This document shows positions 10,583 to 20,893 of a stretch of 64,000 bases of DNA, in pieces. The stretch comes from Comamonadaceae bacterium. GTDB lineage: Bacteria; Pseudomonadota; Gammaproteobacteria; Burkholderiales; Burkholderiaceae_C. The stretch is taken from assembly GCA_947378785.1 (NCBI GenBank), contig CANCLK010000004.1, forward strand, positions 17,893 to 81,892, read 5' to 3'. Position numbers and translations under genes: made by a program. Position 1 is the stretch's first letter. The number at the start of each line of letters is the position of its first letter. The notes under the pieces are model-generated. The model was not told where the DNA came from and did no database searches. It saw only the letters and a list, made by a program, of their open reading frames with translations.

Positions 10583-12085
10583 ATGGACTTCGAACTCAAG
10601 ACTTTGACACGTGCGCGTGTTTGTACCGAAAAATGTGATGCATTGGTGGTTCTCGTACCGCAGGATTTTGCGGAGGGTGACGACACTTTGTCGGTCCTTA
10701 TCGAGTCCGCCACGCAGAGCGGCGACTTTGAGCGCAAGCCCGGCAAGCTGTTGCAGGCTTATCGGACGACCGGTATCGTGGCCACCCGAGTGTTGCTGGT
10801 CGGTGTGGGTGAGGGTAGCGCTAAAAATGTTCGCACAGCGGTCACTGCCGCCATGGGCGCTATCAAAGGCGGCAACGCGCAACGCATGGTGTTGTGTCTG
10901 AGTCTGCTCAAAGACGCGGCCGCCCCTCAAATGCAGGCGGCTGTCGTGGCCTGTGGAGATGCGGCTTACAGCTACAGCGCCACCAAATCCAAAGCACTGC
11001 CTGTCAAACTGCAGCGCGCTGTGGTGGCTGTGTCCAGTGCAGCTGAAGCCAAGCCCGGCTATGACAAAGCCGTTGGTTTGGTCAAAGGCATCGCCCTGGC
11101 CAAGGAGTGGGGCAATCGCCCGGCAAATCACGCGACGCCTGTCATGCTGGCGGGTGCCGCCCGCGAATTGGCCAAGTTGCCGCGCATCAAGGCCGAAATT
11201 CTGGGACCCAAAGAAGTCGCCAAACTCGGCATGGGCTCCTTCATGGCTGTGGCGCGGGGGTCTGAAGAACCGTTGCGCTTTATCGTGCTCCGCTATGACG
11301 GCGGTCTCAAAGGCGACGCACCGGTGGTGCTGGTCGGCAAGGGCATCACTTTTGACACCGGTGGAATTTCCATCAAGCCAGCGTCTGAAATGGACGAAAT
11401 GAAGTTCGACATGTGTGGCGCGGCCAGCGTGCTCGGCGCCTTTCGGGCACTGGGCGAATTGCAGCCCAAGCTCAATGTCATTGGCCTGATCCCGTCTTGC
11501 GAAAACATGCCCGATGGCAAGGCCATCAAGCCCGGCGATGTGGTCACCAGCATGAGCGGCCAGACGATTGAAATTCTCAACACCGATGCCGAAGGCCGAC
11601 TGGTCTTGTGCGACGCGCTGACGTATGCCGAGCGCTTTAAGCCCCGCGCCGTCGTCGACATCGCCACCCTGACGGGTGCCTGCGTGGTGGCGCTTGGCGC
11701 CGTGCGCAGCGGCTTGTTTTCAAGCGACGACGCACTCGCCCAATCCCTGCTGAGCGCGGGCGAAAGGTCACTCGACCTGTGCTGGCGCATGCCGCTGGAC
11801 GAGGACTACGCCGATGGTTTGAAGAGCAACTTCGCGGATGTGGCCAACGTGGCGGGACGCGCAGCGGGCTCTGTCACGGCGGCTAAATTTTTGCAGCGCT
11901 TCGCTGGAAAATTCCCTTGGGCTCACCTTGATATTGCGGGCACGGCTTGGAAAAGTGGCGCAGCCAAGGGCTCGACCGGACGACCGGTGGCCTTGCTACT
12001 GGACTACTTGCTGGAGCAGGCGGCAAAAACGACCGTGGTCGCCAAAGCACCTGCCAAAAAACGAGTCAAAGCCGTCCGCGCATGA
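10583..12085 (+). CDS. pepA: Leucyl aminopeptidase (M17)
   Basis: NTDAEGRLVLCDAL signature, VGKGITFDTGGISIKP. Confidence 0.97.
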   Translation: MDFELKTLTRARVCTEKCDALVVLVPQDFAEGDDTLSVLIESATQSGDFERKPGKLLQAYRTTGIVATRVLLVGVGEGSAKNVRTAVTAAMGAIKGGNAQRMVLCLSLLKDAAAPQMQAAVVACGDAAYSYSATKSKALPVKLQRAVVAVSSAAEAKPGYDKAVGLVKGIALAKEWGNRPANHATPVMLAGAARELAKLPRIKAEILGPKEVAKLGMGSFMAVARGSEEPLRFIVLRYDGGLKGDAPVVLVGKGITFDTGGISIKPASEMDEMKFDMCGAASVLGAFRALGELQPKLNVIGLIPSCENMPDGKAIKPGDVVTSMSGQTIEILNTDAEGRLVLCDALTYAERFKPRAVVDIATLTGACVVALGAVRSGLFSSDDALAQSLLSAGERSLDLCWRMPLDEDYADGLKSNFADVANVAGRAAGSVTAAKFLQRFAGKFPWAHLDIAGTAWKSGAAKGSTGRPVALLLDYLLEQAAKTTVVAKAPAKKRVKAVRA

Positions 12086-12531
12086 CCGAGGTGGAGTTTC
12101 ACTTCAACGTCGGTGACAAGCTGGCTTACAGCTGCCGACTGCTGCGCAAGGCGCGTGCCGGTGGCGCCAAAATCATGGTGACCGCCGAGCCCACCTTGCT
12201 GGCGCAACTGGACCAGATGCTGTGGACGTTTTCAGGCACTGAGTTTTTACCGCACTGTCGTGGCGATGCCGATCCAGCCACCTTGGCCATCACCCCTATT
12301 TTGTTGGCGACCTCGCCGTCAGACCCGGCTTTTGAAGGCAGCCCCCACGGCGTGCTCGTCAATCTCGGTCAAGGCGTGCCCGAGGGTTTTGAGCGCTTTG
12401 AGCGCTTCATTGAGCTGGTGGGTAGCGTTGACGACGATCGGTTGTCAGCCCGGCACCGCTGGAAGCACTACAAAGATCGGGGTTACGCTTTGAAAAAGTT
12501 TGACCTGAGCAGTCCCCCTGAGAACGCATGA
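12082..12531 (+). CDS. holC: DNA polymerase III subunit chi
   Basis: MTEVEFHFNVGDKLAYSCRLLRKARAGGAKIMV; ATGA overlap with pepA (conserved pair). Confidence 0.93.
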   Translation: MTEVEFHFNVGDKLAYSCRLLRKARAGGAKIMVTAEPTLLAQLDQMLWTFSGTEFLPHCRGDADPATLAITPILLATSPSDPAFEGSPHGVLVNLGQGVPEGFERFERFIELVGSVDDDRLSARHRWKHYKDRGYALKKFDLSSPPENA

Positions 12532-12887
12532 ACGAGCCCACACGACCCACTCCGCCTCCTTTCGTTCCCACACTCACCGAGGTGGTTCGACCCGATCCTG
12601 TGGCCACCCCGATGGCTTTACCCGCCGAGTTTGTGAGTTTGCTGGAAGGTTGGCCAGAGGCTCGCAACACGTCACAGTCGCCGGCCATGCTCGAGCGCAT
12701 TCTGCTGCGTGTTGAGCTCTCGTTGGCGAGTCGTTTGCAGGAGACCGTTGACAGCGTGGTCGAGGCCCAAATGCGCTCATTCAAGGCCGCCCTGCGAGCC
12801 CAGATCAGTGTCGTGGTGATGGAGGCCGTCACGCAGGCCGTGACGCAAGAAGCAGCAGCCCAGGACCCGGATTCCCCAAAGCGCTGA
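12528..12887 (+). CDS. Conserved hypothetical protein, 119 aa
   Basis: ATGA overlap with holC; no recognised domain. Confidence 0.75.
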   Translation: MNEPTRPTPPPFVPTLTEVVRPDPVATPMALPAEFVSLLEGWPEARNTSQSPAMLERILLRVELSLASRLQETVDSVVEAQMRSFKAALRAQISVVVMEAVTQAVTQEAAAQDPDSPKR

Positions 12888-13004
12888 CAGCAGGGTTAAA
12901 AATAGGGCCGCTGCCCATAGTGCGGGCTCACAAATTGCTGTATCTTTCGGCGTTGGGAAAACAGTCTTTTCAACCGTCCACATCCTCTACACATCGGGCT
13001 AACT

Positions 13005-14138
13005 ATGAACTTGAAACTCAAACTGACCGTGGCAGCTGTCATCACCATGGTCGCTGGATTTTCCTCAGCGCAAGAGACCCAGGTCGTCAAGATCGGGCAC
13101 GTTGCGCCCATGTCTGGTGGACAAGCCCACTACGGCAAAGACAACGAAAACGGCGTGCGCATGGCCATTGAAGACCTCAATGCGCAGAACATCGTCATTG
13201 CTGGCAAAAAGATCAAGTTTGAAATCGTCGCTGAAGACGATGCCGCTGATCCAAAACAGGGCACAGCCGCCGCCCAAAAACTGTGCGACTCCAAAGTCGC
13301 CGGCGTGGTCGGGCACCTGAACTCTGGCACCACCATCCCTGCGGCCAAGATTTACAACGACTGCGGCATTCCGCACGTCACCGGCGCGGCCACCAACCCC
13401 AGCCTGACCAAGCCCGGCTACAAGACCACTTACCGCATCATTGCCAATGACAACGCCCTCGGTGCCGGCTTGGCTTTTTATGCGGCTGACACCCTCAAGT
13501 TGAAAAAAGTCGCCATCATTGACGACCGCACGGCCTACGGCCAAGGCGTGGCCGAAGTCTTCAAAAAGACGGCCCAACAAAAAGGCATGAAGATCGTGGA
13601 CGAGCAGTTCACCACCGACAAAGCCACCGACTTCATGGCCATCCTGACGGCTATCAAGGCCAAGGCACCCGACGCGATTTTTTACGGCGGCATGGATCCG
13701 CAAGGCGGCCCCATGCTGCGCCAGATGGAGCAACTTGGCATGAGCAACGTCAAGTACTTCGGTGGCGACGGCATCTGCACGACCGCGATTGCGAATCTGG
13801 CCGCTGGTGCTAAAACGCTGAGCAACGTGGTCTGCGCTGAAGGCGGCTCTTCTCTCGTCAAAATGCCTGGCGGTGATGCTTGGAAAAAGCGCTATGACGC
13901 CAAGTACCCGGGGCAGTTTCAGATCTACAGCCCGTACACCTACGACGCCACCTTTGTGCTGGTCGACGCCATGAAACGCGCCAAGTCTACGGATCCCAAG
14001 GTCTACACCGCGGAGCTGATCAAGACCAATTTCAAAGGCGTGACCACTAACATTGCTTTTGAACCCAATGGTGAGTTGAAGAATCCAGCCATAACGCTGT
14101 ATGTCTATAAAGATGGAAAAAAATTGGCCTTGAACTAA
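13005..14138 (+). CDS. Branched-chain amino-acid type ABC transporter periplasmic binding protein (LivK-like)
   Basis: Signal peptide; VVKIGHVAPMSGGQAHYGKDNENGVRMAIEDLNA. Confidence 0.92.
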   Translation: MNLKLKLTVAAVITMVAGFSSAQETQVVKIGHVAPMSGGQAHYGKDNENGVRMAIEDLNAQNIVIAGKKIKFEIVAEDDAADPKQGTAAAQKLCDSKVAGVVGHLNSGTTIPAAKIYNDCGIPHVTGAATNPSLTKPGYKTTYRIIANDNALGAGLAFYAADTLKLKKVAIIDDRTAYGQGVAEVFKKTAQQKGMKIVDEQFTTDKATDFMAILTAIKAKAPDAIFYGGMDPQGGPMLRQMEQLGMSNVKYFGGDGICTTAIANLAAGAKTLSNVVCAEGGSSLVKMPGGDAWKKRYDAKYPGQFQIYSPYTYDATFVLVDAMKRAKSTDPKVYTAELIKTNFKGVTTNIAFEPNGELKNPAITLYVYKDGKKLALN

Positions 14139-14152
14139 TTCCTTGGTGCTCC

Positions 14153-14178
14153 AAAAAGCCACCGTGAGGTGGCTTTTT
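14153..14178 (+). terminator. Intrinsic terminator (AAAAAGCCACC-GTGA-GGTGGCTTTTT)
   Basis: Perfect 11-bp stem with 4-nt loop ending in a T-run, 14 bp after the CDS stop. Confidence 0.9.
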
Positions 14179-14239
14179 GACGTCATTTAGGGCTTGGTTT
14201 TCCGTGGCATTTGAGCCTTCTCGGATAATGACCCGCTAA

Positions 14240-15748
14240 ATGACCTTGAATCTCGATTTTCTCAGCGTCCCATTGCTGGCCTCATCCGCATTGATTTTCG
14301 TCAGTGTGCTGGCAGGCGTGTTCTCGACGAGGGTCGGATTTTCATTTCTGTTGGCTTTTTTGCTCACCGGTATATTTGCCGGCGTCGATGGGCCGGGCGG
14401 CTTGGACTTTGACGACTACCGGCTCAGCTTCTGGGTGGGCAATATTGCACTCGTCATCATCTTGCTCGATGGTGGGTTGCGAACCCATTACCCGACCTTT
14501 CGCACCGGACTAAAACCCGCCTTGGTCTTGGCCTCACTGGGTGTCGCCTTGACCGCAGGCTTCACGGCGGTTGCCGCCGTCTTCTTGCTGGACCTCAGCT
14601 GGACCAGTGCCTTTTTGCTCGGAGCGGTCGTGGGCTCCACAGATGCTGCAGCCGTTTTTTCATTGCTCAAAACTTCAGATGTTCAGCTGAACGAACGTGT
14701 CTCCGCCACGCTAGAAATTGAGTCCGGCATCAATGACCCGATGGCCGTCTACCTGACCCTGACCTTGATCGGCTTGGCCACCGCCGCAGCGACGGGTGCC
14801 GCAAGCGATCTGACCTTGCTGACCTTTGCCACGTCGCTGCTTCAGCAGTTTTTCTGGGGCGGACTGCTGGGCATCGGCATGGGTCGTGTCTTTGCGTTGT
14901 TGCTGCCCCGGCTCCCCAAGATCCAAGAGATCGGTTCCGTCATTGCCCTGTTGCTGGCGATGGCCGGGTTGGTGGTGTTTGCCTTCACCACCTGGATCGA
15001 AGGGTCCGGCTTTCTGGCTGTTTACCTTTTTGGCATTGTCTTGAACCGGCGGGCGCCGGAGATTGTCAAGTCAGCACTGTCCGCCCTTGACGGCTATGCC
15101 TGGTTGTCGCAAGCGCTGATGTTTGTGCTGCTGGGTTTGTTGGTGACACCCTCCGAAATCGTCGGCACGATCTGGTCTGCGTTGGGGGTGGCTGCTGTAC
15201 TGATGTTCGTGGCACGTCCCTTGGCGGTGAGCATTTGCCTGTACCCGCTGCGGTTCTCGCACAAAGAGATCGCCTACATCTCGTGGGTCGGCCTGCGGGG
15301 CGCTGTGCCCATTGTGTTGGCCATCTTTCCGTTCATGGCCAACTTGCCTGAGGCCCGCATCATCTTCAACGTGGCTTTTGTGGTGGTGCTGGCCTCGTTG
15401 GTTCTACAGGGCAGCACCATTGGCTGGTTCGCCCGCCGTATGGGTGTGTTGCTTCCGGCACATGACGACACCACCGGCGTCCGCGCCACATTCGGCGACT
15501 TCACGCTGCAGGCCAACGTGAGCATTGCAGACCTCTGCGATTTTTACAGTTTGAAAGCGCCAGCAGACGCCGACCTGTGCGTTGACCGATGGCTTGCCAA
15601 AGTCGTCAAGCGGCCATTGGTGGTTGGCGACCGTGTCCCGCTGGACTACGCCGAACTCAGCGTGCGCAGCATGCTAGACGGCGAGGTGATCACGGTGGGC
15701 TTGAAGCTGCCGCTGGCGACAGAAGAGGTGCAGCAAGAGCCGGTTTGA
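14240..15748 (+). CDS. K+/H+ antiporter, CPA1 NhaP2/CvrA-type with C-terminal cytosolic domain
   Basis: Multi-TM; VGSTDAAAVFSLL, ESGINDPMAVYLT, YISWVGLRGAVPIVLA motifs. Confidence 0.92.
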   Translation: MTLNLDFLSVPLLASSALIFVSVLAGVFSTRVGFSFLLAFLLTGIFAGVDGPGGLDFDDYRLSFWVGNIALVIILLDGGLRTHYPTFRTGLKPALVLASLGVALTAGFTAVAAVFLLDLSWTSAFLLGAVVGSTDAAAVFSLLKTSDVQLNERVSATLEIESGINDPMAVYLTLTLIGLATAAATGAASDLTLLTFATSLLQQFFWGGLLGIGMGRVFALLLPRLPKIQEIGSVIALLLAMAGLVVFAFTTWIEGSGFLAVYLFGIVLNRRAPEIVKSALSALDGYAWLSQALMFVLLGLLVTPSEIVGTIWSALGVAAVLMFVARPLAVSICLYPLRFSHKEIAYISWVGLRGAVPIVLAIFPFMANLPEARIIFNVAFVVVLASLVLQGSTIGWFARRMGVLLPAHDDTTGVRATFGDFTLQANVSIADLCDFYSLKAPADADLCVDRWLAKVVKRPLVVGDRVPLDYAELSVRSMLDGEVITVGLKLPLATEEVQQEPV

Positions 15749-15829
15749 CTGCGTTGTGGCAGATAGAGTAAAGGCCGGCACAGCCTTCCTATTACACTGC
15801 TGCGAGGCAAGTTCACTAAGGCTACTTTC

Positions 15830-16387
15830 ATGAATTTTCGGACGCTGCTCTTCACAAATCTCCAACGAATTTTGATGAGTCTGATTGCGGTCAGCCTTTT
15901 CACCGCCAGCGACATGTCTTGGGCGATTGCAACCGATGCAGAGCTCAGGCAATTGCTGGTGTCGGTGCGTTTTGGCGACGATGGATCTGGTGCGAACGTT
16001 TCAATCAGCAGCCGAGACCATAACGCGGAGCACAGTGTGCGAATTGCTGAAGGCGAGCGGGCTGTTTTGGCGCTGCGTCAAGCCGGTGCTTCTCGCCAGT
16101 CGGGGCGCACCGGTGGGCGCGTAGAGACCAACACTGTTTTGGCGCTCGTCGCCAATGTCAGTGGCAAGGTCGCGACCGTGAAGTTCTCATCGGTCCTGCA
16201 AACTGGCAGTTCCAATGGACGTCAATCCAGCATCGTTGACAGCAGCTTGAGCTTGCCGCTGGGGGTTTGGACTGAGGTCAGTGGCCGTGGCCCCTGGAGC
16301 GGCGCTAGCAGCAGCACTGTTTCGTCTCGCGACGCCAGCGGGAGCGACAGCAAGGTTTACCTCAAGGTTGATGAAGTCAATCGGTAG
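15830..16387 (+). CDS. Hypothetical exported protein, 185 aa
   Basis: N-terminal hydrophobic signal; no recognised domain; convergent 11-bp overlap with the symporter gene. Confidence 0.7.
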   Translation: MNFRTLLFTNLQRILMSLIAVSLFTASDMSWAIATDAELRQLLVSVRFGDDGSGANVSISSRDHNAEHSVRIAEGERAVLALRQAGASRQSGRTGGRVETNTVLALVANVSGKVATVKFSSVLQTGSSNGRQSSIVDSSLSLPLGVWTEVSGRGPWSGASSSTVSSRDASGSDSKVYLKVDEVNR

Positions 16388-17729
16388 GCTTGGGGCAAAT
16401 GAGTGCAACGGCAGCGCAACCTGCGACCACTGTCACGGCTGTTCGTGCCATGGCGCAAATGGGGTCAACTGCAACGAACAAGATGAAAGCCGCTTCAAAC
16501 GGAAGATTCAAGTACTTGCAAATGGTCCCCACCAGCGCAATCGAGACAATGCCTGCCATGCCGCTTGACGCAAAGCCGGCCATGAACGATATCAGCACAA
16601 CAAGTCCGACATCGACCGCCGCCATATCACGTCCATAAAGATCGGCCACGAACAAGCTGGCACAGACAAAATAGGCCACCGCTCCGACTTTCAGCAGTGA
16701 CACGCTCAGTGGGACGAGCAGTTCAACGCGGGACTTGGAAAAGCCCAGAATGTCTGCTAGCGCTTCAATCATGGCGGCCATGCAAGTGGCGCTGTTGTTG
16801 GTCGCAACACCGAGCGCAAAGGGCGCACGCATGGCGCGGATGGTGTCACTCAGGGATATAGATGCACAGCTCCGAATGACCAGAACAGCCATACCCAACA
16901 GAACAGCACTGATGCCCAAGAAGGTGATCACAAACCCAGACATGGCGCGTAATGGCTCAAAACCTGTTTTGGCCATCTGGCTCGCCGATAAGCAAATTAG
17001 CACGAAGGGCAACGGAAAATTCATCCACTGAGTCAAGGTTTGGCAACTCTTGTAAATAGTTTCTAGGGTCTGATTCAAGCCACCGGACACGCGACTGGGG
17101 ACCTGCCCCACAGCAAATCCAAAAAGTAGCGCAAAGACCAGTGCCTTGAGCGTATCGTCACTGGCCAAAGCTGCAAAAATATTGGTGGGGATCAAGGACG
17201 TCAATAAATCTGAGATCGTGGCTTCCTTCGGAATCTCGTCGGCTTTCCAAAGGAACATATCGAAGTTGATACTTTCAGAGTTAGCGCCAACGATGGCGCC
17301 AAGGGAAGACTTCACGCTTTCAGATAAATGGTCTCCAGGGCTTGCCAGCATGAAAAGCCCGGCTGAAACTGCGGCAACGATGACAGAGAAAGATACAAAA
17401 ACGATCAGGACTCGGCCCAGTATTTGGGAGCCGCCGCCAGCGTGAAACAGGTTCTGTAGACTGAAAATAATGGCCGACACCATGAAGGGCATCACAATCA
17501 TTTTCAAAAGGTCGACGTAAACCATGCCGACAACGGAGAGGTTCAGGGAAAAACTTGGCGCCATAAACCCAAGAAAGCCACCCAAAATAACGCAGCCCAA
17601 CACCGTCAGCGGGTGCATGGAGAAGCGGCGGTACTTTTGCAGTTTGGTGAGGTCCACTTCCGCGTTGACCGTTGAGTCTGGTTTCTTCGCTTGATGGTCG
17701 AATGCCACAGTCTGGGACGATGGGCTCAT
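16377..17729 (-). CDS. Dicarboxylate/amino acid:cation symporter (DAACS/SLC1 family)
   Basis: MIVMPFMVSAIIFSL, ATNNSATCMAAMIEAL, FMAGFASSGMAGI features of GltP/DctA-like transporters. Confidence 0.88.
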   Translation of the reverse strand: MSPSSQTVAFDHQAKKPDSTVNAEVDLTKLQKYRRFSMHPLTVLGCVILGGFLGFMAPSFSLNLSVVGMVYVDLLKMIVMPFMVSAIIFSLQNLFHAGGGSQILGRVLIVFVSFSVIVAAVSAGLFMLASPGDHLSESVKSSLGAIVGANSESINFDMFLWKADEIPKEATISDLLTSLIPTNIFAALASDDTLKALVFALLFGFAVGQVPSRVSGGLNQTLETIYKSCQTLTQWMNFPLPFVLICLSASQMAKTGFEPLRAMSGFVITFLGISAVLLGMAVLVIRSCASISLSDTIRAMRAPFALGVATNNSATCMAAMIEALADILGFSKSRVELLVPLSVSLLKVGAVAYFVCASLFVADLYGRDMAAVDVGLVVLISFMAGFASSGMAGIVSIALVGTICKYLNLPFEAAFILFVAVDPICAMARTAVTVVAGCAAVALICPKPTD

Positions 17730-18655
17730 TGCTTTAACTCCTTCAGCAGCATGGCAACGGTTGGTTTTTCGGTGCGCATGGTGATGACTTCATTCACGAA
17801 AGACAGGAGCGTTGTGTCTTGAATGCCGATCATCAGGCTAAGCGACGACTCAATGTCATTGAACGTCACCGTTCTAAGCGTTAGCGCTAATCTAGGATCT
17901 GCACGCATGATTTTTTGAATTTCAAATTCATCACGGTAGGCTGCCACCACGTCACCCTTTGTCACGGCCTCGACAACCTTGTCCCAAGATGGGTAGGTGA
18001 CAATTTTGGCTTTCGGAAAATTGCGTCGCCCAAACTCTTCCCAAGCGGATCGACCAATAACGCCTAAGGTCCCGCTGAAGTTGCGAATAACACTGGGTGC
18101 AGCGCGGTCGCCTGATAACTTTGAAAATTGAAGTCGATTGATCATTAATGAATGCGGCAACTTCATGTACGGCGTGCTGAAACTGACCTTCTGAGCACGC
18201 AACACGGTTCTGGCTAATCGGCCCATGCCAATGTCTGCACGCCCTTCAGCGGCCATTTCAACCACCGCCTCAAATGTCTTTGCCCTACGGTCAAAACGCA
18301 CGGGTACTCCTAGCTCCTTGGCGATTAAGCGGGCTACATCGACATCCGTGCCCACCACCGAGCCATCTTTTTCGGAGAAGAAGGGCGCTGAATCACTGGA
18401 AATGATCGCTACAACCAACTCACCGCGGTTCAAAATTCGTGCAATGTCGGGTGCTGCCATCTGTCCATTGGGAGCCTTTGCCAGTGGTGACTTGCGAGGA
18501 GCGTCTTGCTGCACAGGCTGTGCCGTTGCCAACCCCAGCATCATTTCTGCAACCACCCACGTCGCCAGAAATGCCACATTGACCAGTCTTCTGGAGACAC
18601 GATCCCGACGGGCGACTCCTTGGCCTTGCTGGATTTGATTTTGCAAAGTTTTCAA
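17726..18655 (-). CDS. Periplasmic solute-binding protein, family 3 (amino-acid type)
   Basis: ILNRGELVVAIISSDSAPFFSEKDGSVVGTDVDVARLIAKELG; overlaps symporter start by 4 bp. Confidence 0.88.
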   Translation of the reverse strand: MKTLQNQIQQGQGVARRDRVSRRLVNVAFLATWVVAEMMLGLATAQPVQQDAPRKSPLAKAPNGQMAAPDIARILNRGELVVAIISSDSAPFFSEKDGSVVGTDVDVARLIAKELGVPVRFDRRAKTFEAVVEMAAEGRADIGMGRLARTVLRAQKVSFSTPYMKLPHSLMINRLQFSKLSGDRAAPSVIRNFSGTLGVIGRSAWEEFGRRNFPKAKIVTYPSWDKVVEAVTKGDVVAAYRDEFEIQKIMRADPRLALTLRTVTFNDIESSLSLMIGIQDTTLLSFVNEVITMRTEKPTVAMLLKELKQ

Positions 18656-18665
18656 AACTATTCCT

Positions 18666-20888
18666 TCATTCCATCTGGTGGCTGCGAGGTGGCGTCATGC
18701 TGTTGAGGTGCTGCAGACATTTGTTTTTCATGACCATTGAAAGAGCATCATCAAAAGAATCCATGATCGCCTGATACTCGTTTGCAGCTTTGCTGTATTG
18801 CTGTTTTGCAAAGTAGGAAAATGCTTCGTGTGTCGCTTTGCAGAGCGCTTTCTCTCGGTCGGTGGGCATCGTCTCAGGGTCATCCCCGCGAATCGCCAGT
18901 AGCTCATAAATAGGAATTTCGCCTTTGCGGCCCTTGACCGTGATCACGTCGATCGGACGCGTCCAAAGACGTTCGCCGGCCTCTTTGTATGTGGTGTGGC
19001 TGATACAAATGGCGGTCGAAAATTCCTTGTTAATACCCTCTAGGCGCGCCGCTATATTGACGCCATCACCCATCACGGTGTAGCTCATGCGCGTCGGCGA
19101 TCCAATGTTGCCCACCAAGACGGCATCCGAATGAATACCGATCCGAACTGTCAGTGGAGACAGGCCTTCTTTGACGAGTTGCTCGTTCAATCCAACCATT
19201 CGACGTTGAGATTTCACCGCCGCAACGCAGGCGTGGTAAGCATGGTTTTGATCCAGCAGCGGTGCACCCCAAAAAGCCATCACAGAATCACCGATGAACT
19301 TGTCAACCGTACCGGTCTCTTCTTTGACGGCTTGTGTCACCAGTGCCAAGTAGGCTGAGATGAGTTTCATCAGTTCGCGTGACGGAGTCACTTCCGAGAT
19401 CGATGAAAAGCCCTGCAAGTCTGTGAAGAGAATGGTCAGGTAGCGACTCTCACCGCCTAGTTCTATGTCATTGCCAGAACGCAGTAAGTCGTTGACCAAA
19501 TCTTGGGGTACGTACGTTGTGAAAGCTCTGAGTGTGTTGCGTAGTTTGTTGACAGCATTGCTCAGAATATTGATTTCCAAAATATTGGAGTGAATCGCTT
19601 TCCTAGAGGGGTTGAATTCAAGCAAGTCTCGAATATCTTCTGTCAGAATTTCGATCGGACGTGAAATTTTTCGGGAGAGCGCATAGGTTAAAAGTGCCAA
19701 CATCAGACAGGCCAGTCCGCCATAGACGATGAGACGCTTGTTAATTTCGTTGAGGCCAACCAAGAAGTCGTTCACCGGGGCAAGTGTCAGGACTTCCCAT
19801 TTTTTGTTGTAGTTGTTCGGAAACTCAGTGAACTGGGCAAGATAAATCTCCGATGTTCCAGCATGGGTGAACTCAAACTGCCGGTTCTTGCTGGTGGCGT
19901 ATAGCTTGAAGGCTTGCTGAACGGCCGTTCCCTTGGCACTGAGAACATTTTGCTTGATCAGCTTTTTATTTTCGATTGTGTAACCGTTGTCAGTCGCCGT
20001 GCTGACAACGATGTCGCCTTCTCCATCGAGGATGTAGCTCTCACTGTTTTTGCTTATTTGAATGGATTTCAAAAAACTCGATATCGCAGTGAGCTCGAAC
20101 GATTCACCCAACATACCTTTGAATTTTTCGTCTGCATAAACAGGCGTGGACACAGTCATCGTGGCGCGGGAGGTGCTGCCCGAGACATACGGCTCATCGA
20201 GCAGAATAAAACGTTGCCGCAGTGCTTCTGGGGTCTTCGCCACCGTAGCCGATAAACTTTTGTAAAACGGTCGCTCGCGGGGATCGTAGTTATTCGAAAT
20301 GACGAAGGTATCCAGTGGTGCAGCATCTCGGGTATTGAAGAACGTGAAAACAGAGTTTGCGTTTTTTTTAATCTTGGATGACTGCGTTAAAGCGTCAACG
20401 ACCCAAAAGTTAAAGTTGGCATTGTTTGGCGGCACCCGGTCAGCAACGATCATGCCTTCCCGCATTTTTTGCACTTGATGAAAACTGCCTTTTTCAGACG
20501 CCAAGAAAATGGAGACCAAATTCGGGTTGTTCTCAAGGTGCAGCAGCATCGTGTCGTTGATGCTGGCACGATCGAATAGTTTTGGGTCATCTCGGACCTG
20601 TTTAGCCATGGTCAATAGTGAGTCACTGATCGGGTCAAGCAACGCAAGCAACTTGTCCTTCATTTGGTTGTTGTGGTTCGTTATCTGAACCGAGGCATTT
20701 TCTTTGTAGATGTCGTAGTTATTTTTGTAGATGTAGTAAACGACCAGTCCGAAGGACGGCAGGATCAGGCACATGAAGAGCGCGCTGATGGTCAGTCGCA
20801 ACTTGATGGCGTATGAATGCGATCGCTCCTGCGTTGATGTTTTGACGGGCAGACTGAGTGACCGTTGATTTGAATCTTTTTCCAGCAT
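18666..20888 (-). CDS. Membrane class III adenylate cyclase with extracytoplasmic Cache-like sensor
   Basis: TM-sensor-TM then LTILFTDLQGFSSISE, DKFIGDSVMAFWGAP, SYTVMGDGVNIAARLEG (both metal Asp, Lys/Thr adenine-type selectors). Confidence 0.92.
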   Translation of the reverse strand: MLEKDSNQRSLSLPVKTSTQERSHSYAIKLRLTISALFMCLILPSFGLVVYYIYKNNYDIYKENASVQITNHNNQMKDKLLALLDPISDSLLTMAKQVRDDPKLFDRASINDTMLLHLENNPNLVSIFLASEKGSFHQVQKMREGMIVADRVPPNNANFNFWVVDALTQSSKIKKNANSVFTFFNTRDAAPLDTFVISNNYDPRERPFYKSLSATVAKTPEALRQRFILLDEPYVSGSTSRATMTVSTPVYADEKFKGMLGESFELTAISSFLKSIQISKNSESYILDGEGDIVVSTATDNGYTIENKKLIKQNVLSAKGTAVQQAFKLYATSKNRQFEFTHAGTSEIYLAQFTEFPNNYNKKWEVLTLAPVNDFLVGLNEINKRLIVYGGLACLMLALLTYALSRKISRPIEILTEDIRDLLEFNPSRKAIHSNILEINILSNAVNKLRNTLRAFTTYVPQDLVNDLLRSGNDIELGGESRYLTILFTDLQGFSSISEVTPSRELMKLISAYLALVTQAVKEETGTVDKFIGDSVMAFWGAPLLDQNHAYHACVAAVKSQRRMVGLNEQLVKEGLSPLTVRIGIHSDAVLVGNIGSPTRMSYTVMGDGVNIAARLEGINKEFSTAICISHTTYKEAGERLWTRPIDVITVKGRKGEIPIYELLAIRGDDPETMPTDREKALCKATHEAFSYFAKQQYSKAANEYQAIMDSFDDALSMVMKNKCLQHLNSMTPPRSHQME

Positions 20889-20893
20889 GGCGA

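Noticed and set aside
13065-14186. 373-aa minus-strand ORF over the LivK-like gene
   Set aside because: Antisense to a clear substrate-binding protein; no recognisable domain; also spans the terminator.
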